Assembly: GCA_002479765.1 (NCBI GenBank)
Contig: DLOZ01000018.1
Span: 10,324-55,881, forward strand
Length of the DNA: 45,558 bases
From: Sphingomonadales bacterium UBA7471
GTDB taxonomy: Bacteria; Pseudomonadota; Alphaproteobacteria; Sphingomonadales; Sphingomonadaceae
Direction: 5' to 3'
Position numbers and translations under genes: made by a program. Under the pieces are notes generated by a model that ran no database searches, was not told the DNA's origin, and worked only from the letters and a program-made list of their open reading frames with translations. Positions 1 to 9,281 of the stretch are shown here, piece by piece (the stretch's first letter is position 1; the number at the start of each line of letters is the position of its first letter).

Positions 1-3000
1 ATGCTCAAGGGCAAGCAGGGCCGTTTCCGCCAGAACCTTTTGGGTAAGCGCGTCGATTATTCGGGTCGCTCGGTTATCGTGACCGGTCCTGAATTGAAAT
101 TGCATCAGTGCGGCCTGCCAAAGAAGATGGCGCTCGAACTGTTCAAGCCGTTCATCTACTCGCGTCTGGATGCGAAGGGTCTTTCGATGACCCTGAAGCA
201 AGCCAAGAAGTGGGTCGAAAAGGAACGTAAGGAAGTTTGGGATATCCTCGACGAGGTTATCCGCGAACATCCTGTGTTGCTGAACCGCGCACCGACGCTG
301 CACCGTTTGGGCATTCAGGCGTTCGAGCCTGTCCTGATTGAAGGTAAGGCTATCCAGCTTCACCCGCTCGTATGCTCGGCCTTTAACGCCGACTTTGACG
401 GTGACCAGATGGCTGTTCACGTTCCATTGAGCCTTGAGGCCCAGTTGGAAGCACGCGTTTTGATGATGTCCACCAACAACATCCTGTCGCCTGCAAACGG
501 TAAACCAATCATCGTTCCTTCACAGGACATGGTCTTGGGTCTATATTATCTTTCAATGGATCGCCGCGGCGAGCCAGGCGAAGGCATGATGCTGTCCGAC
601 ATGGCCGAAGTGCATCAGGCGCTTGAAGTTGGTGCCGTAACGCTCCACTCCAAGATCATCGCCCGCGTTCCACAGACCGGTGAAGATGGTGTTGAGCGCA
701 TGGTTCGCTTTGACACCACACCTGGCCGTATGTTGCTCGCAGAAACGCTACCGAAGAGCCACCGCGTGCCATTCGAAACCGTCAACCGCCTTCTCACCAA
801 GAAGGAAATCGGCGACGTTATCGATCAGGTTTATCGTCACACGGGTCAGAAAGACACGGTTCTCTTCGCCGATGCCATCATGGCGCTTGGTTTCAAATAT
901 GCGTTCAAGGCCGGTATTTCGTTCGGCAAGGACGACATGATCATTCCGGAAGAAAAGACGGAAATGGTTGCCGAAACCAAGGCAATCGTTGCCGACTTTG
1001 AGCAGCAGTATCAGGACGGTCTGATCACGCAGCAGGAAAAGTACAACAAGGTCATCGATGCCTGGTCCACATGTGGTGACAAGGTCGCTAACGCCATGAT
1101 GGACAAGCTGAAGGCATCACCAACCGACGAGCATGGCCGTGAATTGCCAGTCAACTCGGTGTACATGATGAGCCACTCCGGTGCGCGTGGTTCGCCAGCG
1201 CAGATGAAGCAACTTGCCGGTATGCGCGGTCTGATGGCCAAGCCTTCAGGCGAGATCATCGAAACACCGATCATTTCGAACTTTAAGGAAGGTCTGACCG
1301 TTCTCGAGTATTTCAACTCGACCCACGGTGCCCGTAAGGGTCTGGCCGATACCGCACTGAAGACTGCAAACTCAGGTTACCTGACACGCCGTCTGGTCGA
1401 CGTATCGCAGGATTGCACCATCGTTGAAGTCGATTGCGGAACCCAGCGCGCGCTGGAAATGCGTTCGATCGTTCAGGGTGGTTCGACCATCGCCTCACTT
1501 GGTGAGCGTGTCCTTGGCCGTACTACGGCAGAAGACATCCTTGGCCTTGATGGCAAGGTGTTGATCCCTGCCGGAACCTTGCTCGACGAGGCAATGGTTG
1601 CTGCGATGGAAGAAACCGGCCTTCAGGCCCTTAAGATCCGTTCACCGCTCGTGTGCGAATCCAAGGTCGGTGTTTGCGGTACCTGCTACGGTCGTGACCT
1701 TGCACGCGGTACGCCAGTCAACATTGGTGAAGCTGTCGGCGTTATCGCTGCGCAGTCCATCGGTGAGCCTGGAACCCAGCTGACCATGCGTACCTTCCAC
1801 ATCGGTGGTGCGGCGCAGTTGAACGAACAGTCGAACCTTGATGCAACCGCAGCGGGTAAGGTCATGTATCGGGATCTGCCAACCATCGTCGACAAGCGTA
1901 AGAAGCGTCTGGCAATGGCCCGTAACGGTGAACTTGTCATCGTCGACAAGGATGGCCGCGAGATGGAAATTCACCGCCTGCCTTATGGTGCGACGCTGGC
2001 ATTCCCAGATGGTGCGGAGGTCAATGTTGGTGACCGTCTGGCTGAATGGGATCCATTCACCATGCCAATCATCACCGAAAAATCGGGTATTGTGAAATAT
2101 CAGGACCTGATCGATGGCAAGACCCTGACCGAGCAAACTGACGAAGCGACGGGTATCGCCCAGCGCGTCGTGATCGAAGATCGTGCCGGCGGCCGCACCA
2201 AGAAGGAAGACCTTCGTCCACGCATTACCTTGCTGGATGACGATAGCGGTGAAGCTGCGCGTTATCTGCTCGGCGTTGGAACGATGCTTTCGGTTGAAGA
2301 TGGTGCCATGGTTCAGGCAGGCGATGTTATCGCGCGTGTGACTCGCGAATCTGCCAAGACCCGCGACATCACCGGTGGTCTACCGCGCGTTGCCGAATTG
2401 TTCGAAGCACGTATTCCGAAGGATAACGCAATCATTGCGAAGATTTCGGGCCGCGTTGAATTCGTCCGTGACTATAAGGCGAAGCGCAAGATCGCGATTG
2501 TTCCGGAAGAAGGCGAACGCATTGAGTATCTGATCCAAAAGTCGAAGGTACTGGATGTTCAGGAAGGCGATTTCGTTCGTAAGGGCGACAACCTGATTGC
2601 TGGTTCGCCGAACCCGCATGACATCCTTGAAGTCATGGGCGTTGAAGCATTGGCTGAATATCTGGTTGCGGAAATTCAGGAAGTGTATCGTTTGCAGGGC
2701 GTGAAGATCAACGACAAGCACATCGAAACGATCGTTCGTCAGATGTTGCAAAAGGTTGAAATCACATTCGGTGGCGACACAACCTTGCTTCCAGGCGAAC
2801 AGGTTGACCGCGAAGAAATGGACGCAATCAATGCAAAGCTGGCCAAGGGTCAGGCGCCTGCAACCGGTAACCCCGTATTGCTCGGCATCACCAAGGCTTC
2901 GTTGCAGACACGTTCGTTCATCTCGGCAGCATCCTTCCAAGAAACCACACGCGTCCTCACACAGGCCGCAGTGGAAGGTAAGAAGGACATCCTGACCGGT

Positions 3001-3291
3001 CTGAAGGAAAACGTCATCGTTGGTCGTCTGATCCCTGCGGGTACGGGTTCTGCCATGAACCGCATGCGGATTGCCGCGACAAGCCGCGACGTTGCGCTTC
3101 GTGCCAGCTACAAAAAGCTTCAGGAAAGCCTGATTGCGCCTGAGACAGCAGCTGAAGAGCATGCTGCCGAATTGGCACAGGGTTCTGAAGCAGCCATCGG
3201 TGACGATGTGTTGGCAAAGGTTATTTCAGATGATCTGACCACCACTGACGCCGCCATCGATGATGTTGTAGATAGCAGCGAAGAAGAATAA
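1..3291 (+). CDS. rpoC: DNA-directed RNA polymerase subunit beta' (5' end outside window)
   Basis: Catalytic beta-prime subunit of RNA polymerase. The window starts inside the gene: compared with E. coli RpoC about 330 N-terminal residues (zinc-1, clamp) are missing, so the ATG at base 1 is an internal methionine, not the start. In window numbering the absolutely conserved NADFDGDQMAVH, which binds the catalytic Mg with its three aspartates, is at residues 129-140. The bridge-helix region is near 388-470, the second zinc site cysteines are C479, C552, C559 and C562, and the trigger loop is around 575-605 (GEAVGVIAAQSIGEPGTQLT). The C terminus is an acidic tail. Codons are rich in GGT, CGT and GTT, as expected for a highly expressed gene and unlike its neighbours. 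rpoB would be expected just upstream. Identification is certain. Confidence 0.99.
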   Translation: MLKGKQGRFRQNLLGKRVDYSGRSVIVTGPELKLHQCGLPKKMALELFKPFIYSRLDAKGLSMTLKQAKKWVEKERKEVWDILDEVIREHPVLLNRAPTLHRLGIQAFEPVLIEGKAIQLHPLVCSAFNADFDGDQMAVHVPLSLEAQLEARVLMMSTNNILSPANGKPIIVPSQDMVLGLYYLSMDRRGEPGEGMMLSDMAEVHQALEVGAVTLHSKIIARVPQTGEDGVERMVRFDTTPGRMLLAETLPKSHRVPFETVNRLLTKKEIGDVIDQVYRHTGQKDTVLFADAIMALGFKYAFKAGISFGKDDMIIPEEKTEMVAETKAIVADFEQQYQDGLITQQEKYNKVIDAWSTCGDKVANAMMDKLKASPTDEHGRELPVNSVYMMSHSGARGSPAQMKQLAGMRGLMAKPSGEIIETPIISNFKEGLTVLEYFNSTHGARKGLADTALKTANSGYLTRRLVDVSQDCTIVEVDCGTQRALEMRSIVQGGSTIASLGERVLGRTTAEDILGLDGKVLIPAGTLLDEAMVAAMEETGLQALKIRSPLVCESKVGVCGTCYGRDLARGTPVNIGEAVGVIAAQSIGEPGTQLTMRTFHIGGAAQLNEQSNLDATAAGKVMYRDLPTIVDKRKKRLAMARNGELVIVDKDGREMEIHRLPYGATLAFPDGAEVNVGDRLAEWDPFTMPIITEKSGIVKYQDLIDGKTLTEQTDEATGIAQRVVIEDRAGGRTKKEDLRPRITLLDDDSGEAARYLLGVGTMLSVEDGAMVQAGDVIARVTRESAKTRDITGGLPRVAELFEARIPKDNAIIAKISGRVEFVRDYKAKRKIAIVPEEGERIEYLIQKSKVLDVQEGDFVRKGDNLIAGSPNPHDILEVMGVEALAEYLVAEIQEVYRLQGVKINDKHIETIVRQMLQKVEITFGGDTTLLPGEQVDREEMDAINAKLAKGQAPATGNPVLLGITKASLQTRSFISAASFQETTRVLTQAAVEGKKDILTGLKENVIVGRLIPAGTGSAMNRMRIAATSRDVALRASYKKLQESLIAPETAAEEHAAELAQGSEAAIGDDVLAKVISDDLTTTDAAIDDVVDSSEEE

Positions 3292-3315
3292 GCTTCGCTT
3301 CCTTCAACGAATAAC

Positions 3316-3350
3316 AAAAGCCCGCTGGAAGCAATTCCGGCGGGCTTTTT
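3316..3350 (+). terminator. Intrinsic terminator of rpoC
   Basis: A stem formed by AAAGCCCGCTGGAA and TTCCGGCGGGCTTT (14 pairs, one T-G) closes on a GCAA tetraloop and ends in a T-run. It lies 25 nt after the rpoC stop and separates rpoC from the export operon downstream. Confidence 0.93.
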
Positions 3351-3431
3351 GCTGTGTTACATGAATAAATCACTGGCCTAATCTTTTTGCACTACATATA
3401 CAGTGACCGAAGACAATTGAGGACAGGTCGG

Positions 3432-4709
3432 ATGTTTGAAACAATACGGGCTTGGGTGAAACGGCACCGCGTCTGGTCAGCGATTATCGCGCTTGTCCTG
3501 CTATTCATTCTCTACCGCATCATGCGCCCTACCCCGCATGACTATGAATATATCAGCGAGACCGTCACGCGCGGCGAAGTTTTGCGTAAGGTTTCGGCCA
3601 GCGGCAAAATTCGCGCGCTGAATACAATCAAGGTCGGCACCGAGGTATCGGGACAAGTGACCAAGGTCTATGTCGATTTCAATTCGCCGGTTAAGGCAGG
3701 CCAAGTCCTCGCCGAGATCGACTCAACCCGCGTGCGTGCGCGCGTGCAGCAATCCGAAGCGCAAGTCGCGCTCGCCCGCGCCAGTTTGCAGCAAACGGTT
3801 GCCAATGTCGCCCGTGCGCGGTCGGAGCTTGAGATACAGGAACGCGATTTTGCGCGGCAACGGGCGCTGGCCGAGCGCGGCTTTGTTTCAAAAGCGGGCC
3901 TCGACATCGCGCAAAGCAAGCTTAACAGCGCGCGCAACGCCTTGCAGGTTGCACTGGCGCAAACGCAAAGCGGCAATGCGCAGATCAGCCAAGGCATTGC
4001 GGAGCTTTCGTCAGCACGGCTCGACCTGAACCGCACCGTGATTGTCGCGCCCGCCAGCGGCGTTATCATCAATAAACTTGTTGAACCCGGCACCACCGTC
4101 GCCGCCAGTTTCCAGACCCCGAACCTTTTCGAAATCGCGGCCGACACAACCAAGATGCAGGTCGAGGCATCGGTTGACGAAGCAGACATTGGCCAAATTG
4201 TCGAAGGCCAAGATGTGACCTTCACCGTCGACAGTTACCCCAATGATCTATTCCGCGCAAAAGTGCGGCAGGTCCGCCAAGCGCCCGTCGAAACGCAGAA
4301 TGTGGTCAGCTATCTCGTCATCATCGACGTAGACAATAAAGATGGCAAATTGCTGCCCGGAATGACCGCGAATGTAGAAATCATCACTGGCGCAAAGGCC
4401 AATGTGCTGCGCGTGCCAACCAACGCGCTTCGCTTCCGTCCCAAATTGGCCGACCGGGGCGAACCGAAAGAAGAAAAGCCAGCGGCGCCCGCAAAAAAGG
4501 GAACACCTAAGCCGACATTGTATCTGGCAGGAAGCGATCCGTATCGCCCCGTCCGGATACAGGTTCAGATCGGCCTACAAGGTGACGATTATACGGAAGT
4601 GACTTCGGGCATCAAAGCGGGCGACAAAGTTTTCATCCGGACAAAATCCCTGAAGCCGAAGGCCCAAACCGACGACAATGCGGACGAAGATGACAGCGCC
4701 GCTTCTTGA
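3432..4709 (+). CDS. MacA-like periplasmic adaptor (HlyD/RND-MFP family)
   Basis: Membrane-fusion protein expected to link an inner-membrane ABC exporter to an outer-membrane TolC-type channel. The 425-residue product has one N-terminal membrane anchor (about residues 15-31), a barrel-sandwich lipoyl half starting with VGTEVSGQVTKVYVDF, a long alanine/glutamine-rich alpha-helical hairpin (about 90-200), the second lipoyl half (VIVAPASGVIINKLVEPGTTV), a beta-barrel domain and a charged acidic C terminus. The ATG at 3432 is chosen because GAGGA sits 8 nt upstream; an in-frame ATG at 3387 would add 15 residues but has no ribosome site. The end overlaps the ATPase gene by 20 nt. The order adaptor-ATPase-permease matches MacAB, but here ATPase and permease are separate genes. 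The substrate is unknown. Confidence 0.9.
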   Translation: MFETIRAWVKRHRVWSAIIALVLLFILYRIMRPTPHDYEYISETVTRGEVLRKVSASGKIRALNTIKVGTEVSGQVTKVYVDFNSPVKAGQVLAEIDSTRVRARVQQSEAQVALARASLQQTVANVARARSELEIQERDFARQRALAERGFVSKAGLDIAQSKLNSARNALQVALAQTQSGNAQISQGIAELSSARLDLNRTVIVAPASGVIINKLVEPGTTVAASFQTPNLFEIAADTTKMQVEASVDEADIGQIVEGQDVTFTVDSYPNDLFRAKVRQVRQAPVETQNVVSYLVIIDVDNKDGKLLPGMTANVEIITGAKANVLRVPTNALRFRPKLADRGEPKEEKPAAPAKKGTPKPTLYLAGSDPYRPVRIQVQIGLQGDDYTEVTSGIKAGDKVFIRTKSLKPKAQTDDNADEDDSAAS

Positions 4710-5403
4710 AACGCATGATCTGGTAAAAGATTATGTGATCGGCGGCGAGGTTCTGCACGCCGTCAACGGCGTTTCGCTGACCATAAAGCGTGGCGAGTTC
4801 GTTGCGATTATGGGTGCTAGCGGCTCGGGCAAATCGACCTTTATGAATATGATCGGTTGTCTGGATGTCCCAACGTCTGGAACCTTGTTACTCGACGGCA
4901 TCGATACAAAAACGCTCGACAGCGACGCGTTAGCTGAAATCCGTAACCGCAAAATTGGCTTTGTGTTTCAACAGTTCAACCTGCTCGCCCGCACGAGCGC
5001 GTTGGACAATGTGGCGGTGCCGCTCATTTACGCTGGCCTTGGCTATACCGAACGCCGGGAGCGTGCGCAGGCGAAGCTTGAGGCAATGGGGCTTGGTAAC
5101 CGTTTGCAGAACACCCCTGCCAAGCTGTCGGGTGGCCAGCAACAGCGCGTTGCCATCGCCCGTGCATTGGTCACTGATCCGCTCATGCTGCTCGCCGACG
5201 AACCCACAGGCGCGCTGGATACACAGACATCGCTCGATATCATGGGCATTTTCCAAAAGTTGAACGACGAAGGCATCACGCTCATCGTCGTCACGCATGA
5301 GCCCGATATTGCCGAATATGCCGAACGGCGCATTATCTTTCGCGACGGGCGCGTCATCGAAGACGCGGCGGTCAAATCGCGTCGCCGTGCGGTTGCCGGA
5401 TGA
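4690..5403 (+). CDS. ABC transporter ATP-binding protein, MacB/LolD type
   Basis: ATPase subunit of a type VII (MacB-like) ABC exporter, 237 residues. Walker A is GASGSGKST, the Q-loop is FVFQQFNLL, the signature is LSGGQQQR, Walker B with the catalytic Glu is LLADEPTGALD, and the switch His is in VTHEPD. The start is taken as the ATG at 4690 (MTAPLLETHDLVKDY), which fits the usual N terminus of the family; an in-frame ATG at 4678 would add four residues. The gene begins inside the end of the adaptor gene, and its TGA overlaps the permease ATG (ATGA), indicating translational coupling across the three genes. Confidence 0.93.
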   Translation: MTAPLLETHDLVKDYVIGGEVLHAVNGVSLTIKRGEFVAIMGASGSGKSTFMNMIGCLDVPTSGTLLLDGIDTKTLDSDALAEIRNRKIGFVFQQFNLLARTSALDNVAVPLIYAGLGYTERRERAQAKLEAMGLGNRLQNTPAKLSGGQQQRVAIARALVTDPLMLLADEPTGALDTQTSLDIMGIFQKLNDEGITLIVVTHEPDIAEYAERRIIFRDGRVIEDAAVKSRRRAVAG

Positions 5404-6650
5404 GTAAGCTGCTAAACTCCATCGCTGGCTGGGGCGTCAATATTGCAATTGCGATGACGGCGCTGCGCACCAATTTGATGCGTTCCATACTCACCACGCT
5501 TGGCGTGATGATCGGGGTATTCGCCGTCATCTTGGCGGTAGCGGTGGGCAATGGCGCACAGGTTTCGGTGACGCAGCAGATCGCGACTTTAGGTTCGAAT
5601 ATGGCCATCGTCGTGCCGCAGCCCGACAGCGGCAGCGGCCCGCCACGTTCCACAGACCGCGGCCGCTTAACCGAGCGCGATGGCCGTGCCATTTTGCGGC
5701 AGGTATCGGGCGTGAGCGCTGTTGCACCCCAGATCCGCAGCAGCGTCCAACTGGTCACACCGGGCCGCAGCGCCACCACACAAGCGACTGGTGCCACACC
5801 TGAATATGGCATTGTGTCCAACGTCACCGCGTCCGAAGGCCGTTTTCTAACCGATGGCGACGTCGGTGCGGCGGCACGGGTTGTTGTGATTGGGCAGACA
5901 GTAGCCGACAAGCTGTTCGCGGACGCAAATCCTGTGGGCGAAACCGTGCGCATCAATCGCGTCCCCTTTAAGGTGATAGGTTTGCTCGAGAGTAAGGGCA
6001 GCAATTTGGGTAATGACAATGACGACCAAATTGTCGTGCCCATCACGACGCTGCGTCAGCGGCTGCAGACCACGGCGATGCAGGGGCCTGACGATGTGAC
6101 ACTGCTGTTTGTCGGTTTCGAGGACGAAGATTCGCTGTTCACGGGGCAGCAGGAAATCAAACGTATGTTACGCGACCGCTACCGCGTACCCAAAGGAAGA
6201 ATTAGCCCGTTCACTGTGCGCACAACAACGGAAATCGCCGAGACGACCGGTCAAGTAACCCAGATTTTTCAGGCCGTTTTGGTCGCGATAGCATCCATAT
6301 CGTTGCTGGTGGGCGGCATCGGTATCATGAACATCATGCTCGTCAGCGTTACCGAACGCACGCGGGAAATTGGCCTTCGCATGGCGCTGGGCGCAAAGCG
6401 CAGCGACATCCGTAACCAGTTCCTCGTTGAAGCTGCTGTGCTGTGCGTGATTGGCGGCGCTATCGGCCTAACCTTGGCGGTCCTCGCTGCAGCGATTTTT
6501 CAGCAAGTGGCCGACTTCCCCGCCCCCGTCGGGTTGGACACTGCAATCATGTCCGTCGCGTTTTCGGCAGTCATTGGCATCATATTTGGCGGCTACCCCG
6601 CTATCCGGGCATCTCGCCTTTCGCCGATTGAAGCGTTGCGCAGCGAATAA
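5400..6650 (+). CDS. ABC transporter permease, FtsX/MacB periplasmic-core type
   Basis: Membrane subunit of the MacB-like exporter, 416 residues. It shows the expected architecture: one N-terminal membrane helix (near 25-50), a large periplasmic core domain (about 55-280), then three C-terminal helices containing the FtsX signature (GGIGIMNIMLVSVTERTREIG) and the terminal ASRLSPIEALRSE. Such permeases work as mechanotransmitters with the adaptor rather than moving substrate through the membrane themselves. The ATG overlaps the ATPase stop. The stop codon abuts the stop codon of the opposing TonB-dependent receptor gene with no base between. Confidence 0.92.
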   Translation: MSKLLNSIAGWGVNIAIAMTALRTNLMRSILTTLGVMIGVFAVILAVAVGNGAQVSVTQQIATLGSNMAIVVPQPDSGSGPPRSTDRGRLTERDGRAILRQVSGVSAVAPQIRSSVQLVTPGRSATTQATGATPEYGIVSNVTASEGRFLTDGDVGAAARVVVIGQTVADKLFADANPVGETVRINRVPFKVIGLLESKGSNLGNDNDDQIVVPITTLRQRLQTTAMQGPDDVTLLFVGFEDEDSLFTGQQEIKRMLRDRYRVPKGRISPFTVRTTTEIAETTGQVTQIFQAVLVAIASISLLVGGIGIMNIMLVSVTERTREIGLRMALGAKRSDIRNQFLVEAAVLCVIGGAIGLTLAVLAAAIFQQVADFPAPVGLDTAIMSVAFSAVIGIIFGGYPAIRASRLSPIEALRSE

Positions 6651-8765
6651 TCAGAATTTCCCCGACAAAGTCAATTGAAGCAACGGGTCGAGGGTGCGTT
6701 TCCGGTTCACGATCTGATCGAGCCCTCCCGATGCCCGCGTTCCCGCATAAATAAACCGATCACGATGGAAACCCGCCATGTCGGTCACTTGGAACCGGAG
6801 TGTCCCTAGGCTGAACTTGCTATATTCGATAAATAGCGTCGATCGTGTGCCCTCATGCTGGCGTCTGATCTCGTTGAAGAAATAGGCGTAATTTGGTTCC
6901 TGAACGCTGAAAGATGCGCCATAGACAAGGCCAAGGTCGGCCATATCATAACGGATATCCCATTGTTGGTGCCACAATGGACGGTTGGACATGCGACGGT
7001 TCAAACCAGTGACGGGGTCGGTCACTTTGCTGCCGTGATAATGGCCAATATATTTCGCTTCGATGCCCGCGAACCCGATGGGCTGCGTCAGCCAATCCAG
7101 CGGTAATGTTACCTCCAGCTCGGCATTCCATCGCTTGCTTTTGCCGATGTTCCCGGTGCCATCAAATTGCGCAGTGATCGCTCCATTGCCGTCACGGATA
7201 GTGATGGGCACAAGATCCTGGGTATCGCTGACCAGCTGATAATCACCACGGAACTGAATGCTGCCGCGTTCCAGAAACTTGTGGCGGATGAGGCCGGAGA
7301 AAGTCGTTGTTTTTTCGGGCACAAGGTCTGCATTTCCAGCATCCACCTGATTGCCGACAGTCACATCAACCGAGGTCGCAAACTCATTGAAGTTCAGTTG
7401 GGCAACCTGACGCTCAGCGCGCAATTCCAAGGTGGTTTGCGGATTGATTGTCCACGTCGCAATTGCGCGGGGCTTGATAAATTGAAAGCTCCGCTCCGCT
7501 ATACTGTCACCCGACAAGGTGAGTTTGGAAAATTCGGCAATGGCGCCGGCTTCGACTTTCCAAGAGGAGCCAAGCGTCCATACGTCACTGACAAATGGTT
7601 CAAACCGCGTTTCTTGAACAAGGACATCTGATGCCGGGAAACTGGTCACCGCACCTGCAACCGAATTGGCGACGCTAAAACGGGCATCAAGGCGATTATA
7701 AGCGATCTCAGCGCCGAATTGGACGGCGTGCCTGCCCACCCCACTCCAGTCGTTCTGGATGCGCATAACGGCTTCTGTGGGCGTGTTACGGCTGCGCGTT
7801 TCAAACAACGTCACCGGCTGCCCGATGCGGGCGATTTCGATGCTGCTATAGGCGCTTTCGTGCCCCGATCGATACAACGTCACAATTTTGGTGTTCGTCT
7901 TGGGTACAGCGGAAAATTCAATGTCACCGCCGACTTCATAACTGATGTCGCTAACGGGGCCGCCGCGCAGTAACAGCTCATCAGCGGTGTCCACTCCGGA
8001 GCCATTGAAATAGTCCGCCTCCCGAATGTCGAAACTGTCATCCCAGCGCACTTGGCCATTGAGGTTGACCTTGCTGTCGCCCAATTTGGTTTTGATCGAG
8101 CCGCCAAAGGCAGCTTGGTCATGGCCGCCTTTGCCATTGTAAAAGCGCCGTTCCAGCAAGACAGCCGATCCTGTCTTAAAATCTTCAGGGCCAAATCCGT
8201 AGACCCGTTCAGAATAAGATGACAGGTTCAATTCATAGCTTGTTTCACCCCGCCGGAGCGTCGCCGACGCGTTCAATGATGGCTGGAAACCATAGCGGGT
8301 TCCAGCGATGATCGTCCCTTCATAGGTGCCGCCGATCTTTGCAGTCCGCTTACGGACGATATTTATGACTTGTCCTTGCCCCTGCGTTTCGGTGTCCGCG
8401 CCGGCCTGCTCTGACAACGCGATATACTCAACCTGACTTGCCGGAATCCGGGACAGCATCGTCCATATATCATCGGACTTTGTGGATGGTCGGTCTCCAT
8501 CGATCAGTACATTACTGGCGTTTTCGCCAAAGCCGCGACGCCCTTCGCCTTCACTGATGGAAAATCCCGGGATGCGCTTCACCATGTCCAGCGCGGTAAC
8601 GGGGGCGTAAGTGGTGAAAAAATCGGGCGTGAATTGCCGACTGCTGGCCCGAACCGAAGATGCCTCTGCATTTGCGCCGCTGTCATTGGCAACAGCTTGA
8701 GACGGTAAAGTAATCACAACCATAGCCGACGTAAACAATGCCAGACGTAGTCCAAAAACGCGCAT
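6651..8765 (-). CDS. TonB-dependent outer-membrane receptor
   Basis: Predicted outer-membrane beta-barrel importer of 704 residues. A signal peptide (about 1-26, ending SQAVA) precedes a plug domain (about 40-140: ALDMVKRIPGF, NVLIDGDRP, RIPASQVEYI). The plug is followed by an alternating-residue barrel that ends in a terminal phenylalanine (LTLSGKF), as barrels recognised by BAM do. Length is at the shorter end for the family. I see no clear TonB box in the short stretch between signal peptide and plug. The ATG is supported by GGAGGG 3 nt upstream. No siderophore or sugar-utilisation genes are adjacent, so the ligand cannot be inferred. Downstream gene of a long minus-strand run, with about 180 nt of its own leader. 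Confidence 0.88.
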   Translation of the reverse strand: MRVFGLRLALFTSAMVVITLPSQAVANDSGANAEASSVRASSRQFTPDFFTTYAPVTALDMVKRIPGFSISEGEGRRGFGENASNVLIDGDRPSTKSDDIWTMLSRIPASQVEYIALSEQAGADTETQGQGQVINIVRKRTAKIGGTYEGTIIAGTRYGFQPSLNASATLRRGETSYELNLSSYSERVYGFGPEDFKTGSAVLLERRFYNGKGGHDQAAFGGSIKTKLGDSKVNLNGQVRWDDSFDIREADYFNGSGVDTADELLLRGGPVSDISYEVGGDIEFSAVPKTNTKIVTLYRSGHESAYSSIEIARIGQPVTLFETRSRNTPTEAVMRIQNDWSGVGRHAVQFGAEIAYNRLDARFSVANSVAGAVTSFPASDVLVQETRFEPFVSDVWTLGSSWKVEAGAIAEFSKLTLSGDSIAERSFQFIKPRAIATWTINPQTTLELRAERQVAQLNFNEFATSVDVTVGNQVDAGNADLVPEKTTTFSGLIRHKFLERGSIQFRGDYQLVSDTQDLVPITIRDGNGAITAQFDGTGNIGKSKRWNAELEVTLPLDWLTQPIGFAGIEAKYIGHYHGSKVTDPVTGLNRRMSNRPLWHQQWDIRYDMADLGLVYGASFSVQEPNYAYFFNEIRRQHEGTRSTLFIEYSKFSLGTLRFQVTDMAGFHRDRFIYAGTRASGGLDQIVNRKRTLDPLLQLTLSGKF

Positions 8766-8944
8766 TAACCCTCCACGAGACCCGCGGGCATCTTCCCCAT
8801 CGGTCTATGCCGGTGGTTTAACGGACGGGAGACCTCGGGCGAAAGCTGCGTTCGACCAAAAAGCTTAGCAATCGACGAGATACAAAGTTTTGATGGAAAT
8901 TGGCCGTTGGTCGACAGCCATTACCGGTTGGCAGACAAATGCGT

Positions 8945-9250
8945 TTACCGTACGCGATTCTTTTCCCGCTCAATCTGATCGCTCAGGTCCGCTGCCTTTT
9001 CGCATGCGTCTCGGTCACCGCCGGCACAGCGTTTATTCTCCTTGGCACGTTTACGGCTGAGCTTCCCAAGAGCTTCGTCGCGTTTCCGCAATTCACGGCC
9101 GCGTTTTTCATCAGCTTCAGATTGACTGGTGGTCAAAATATCTAACGTCTTTGTAACGGCTTTCATGGGTGCGTTCGTAACATCCGACACAATCGAAGCA
9201 ACGCATCCTTGGAGGAGCACACACAGCAAAGCACAAACAATCAAACGCAT
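8945..9250 (-). CDS. Small predicted lipoprotein of unknown function
   Basis: The 101-residue product starts with a short hydrophobic signal and a lipobox LLQGC with the acceptor Cys at residue 16, so it should be lipidated and membrane-attached. The rest is highly charged and helical (many Lys, Arg, Glu), with two further cysteines in CAGGDRDAC. I do not recognise a characterised family. It is 31 nt downstream of galU on the same strand and may be co-transcribed. A GGGGG run 7 nt before the ATG is the only ribosome-site candidate. The lipobox, charge pattern and tight placement make it a likely real gene. Confidence 0.72.
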   Translation of the reverse strand: MRLIVCALLCVLLQGCVASIVSDVTNAPMKAVTKTLDILTTSQSEADEKRGRELRKRDEALGKLSRKRAKENKRCAGGDRDACEKAADLSDQIEREKNRVR

Positions 9251-9281
9251 TTCGAAACCCCCAATATCTCGCGCAACAAGC

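Noticed and set aside
1642..2136. 164-codon minus-strand frame across rpoC
   Set aside because: Shadow of rpoC; no motif, no ribosome site.
2380..3162. Long open frame (260 codons) on the minus strand across rpoC
   Set aside because: It is fully antisense to a certain gene, has Cys- and His-rich nonsense composition and arises from rpoC codon bias.
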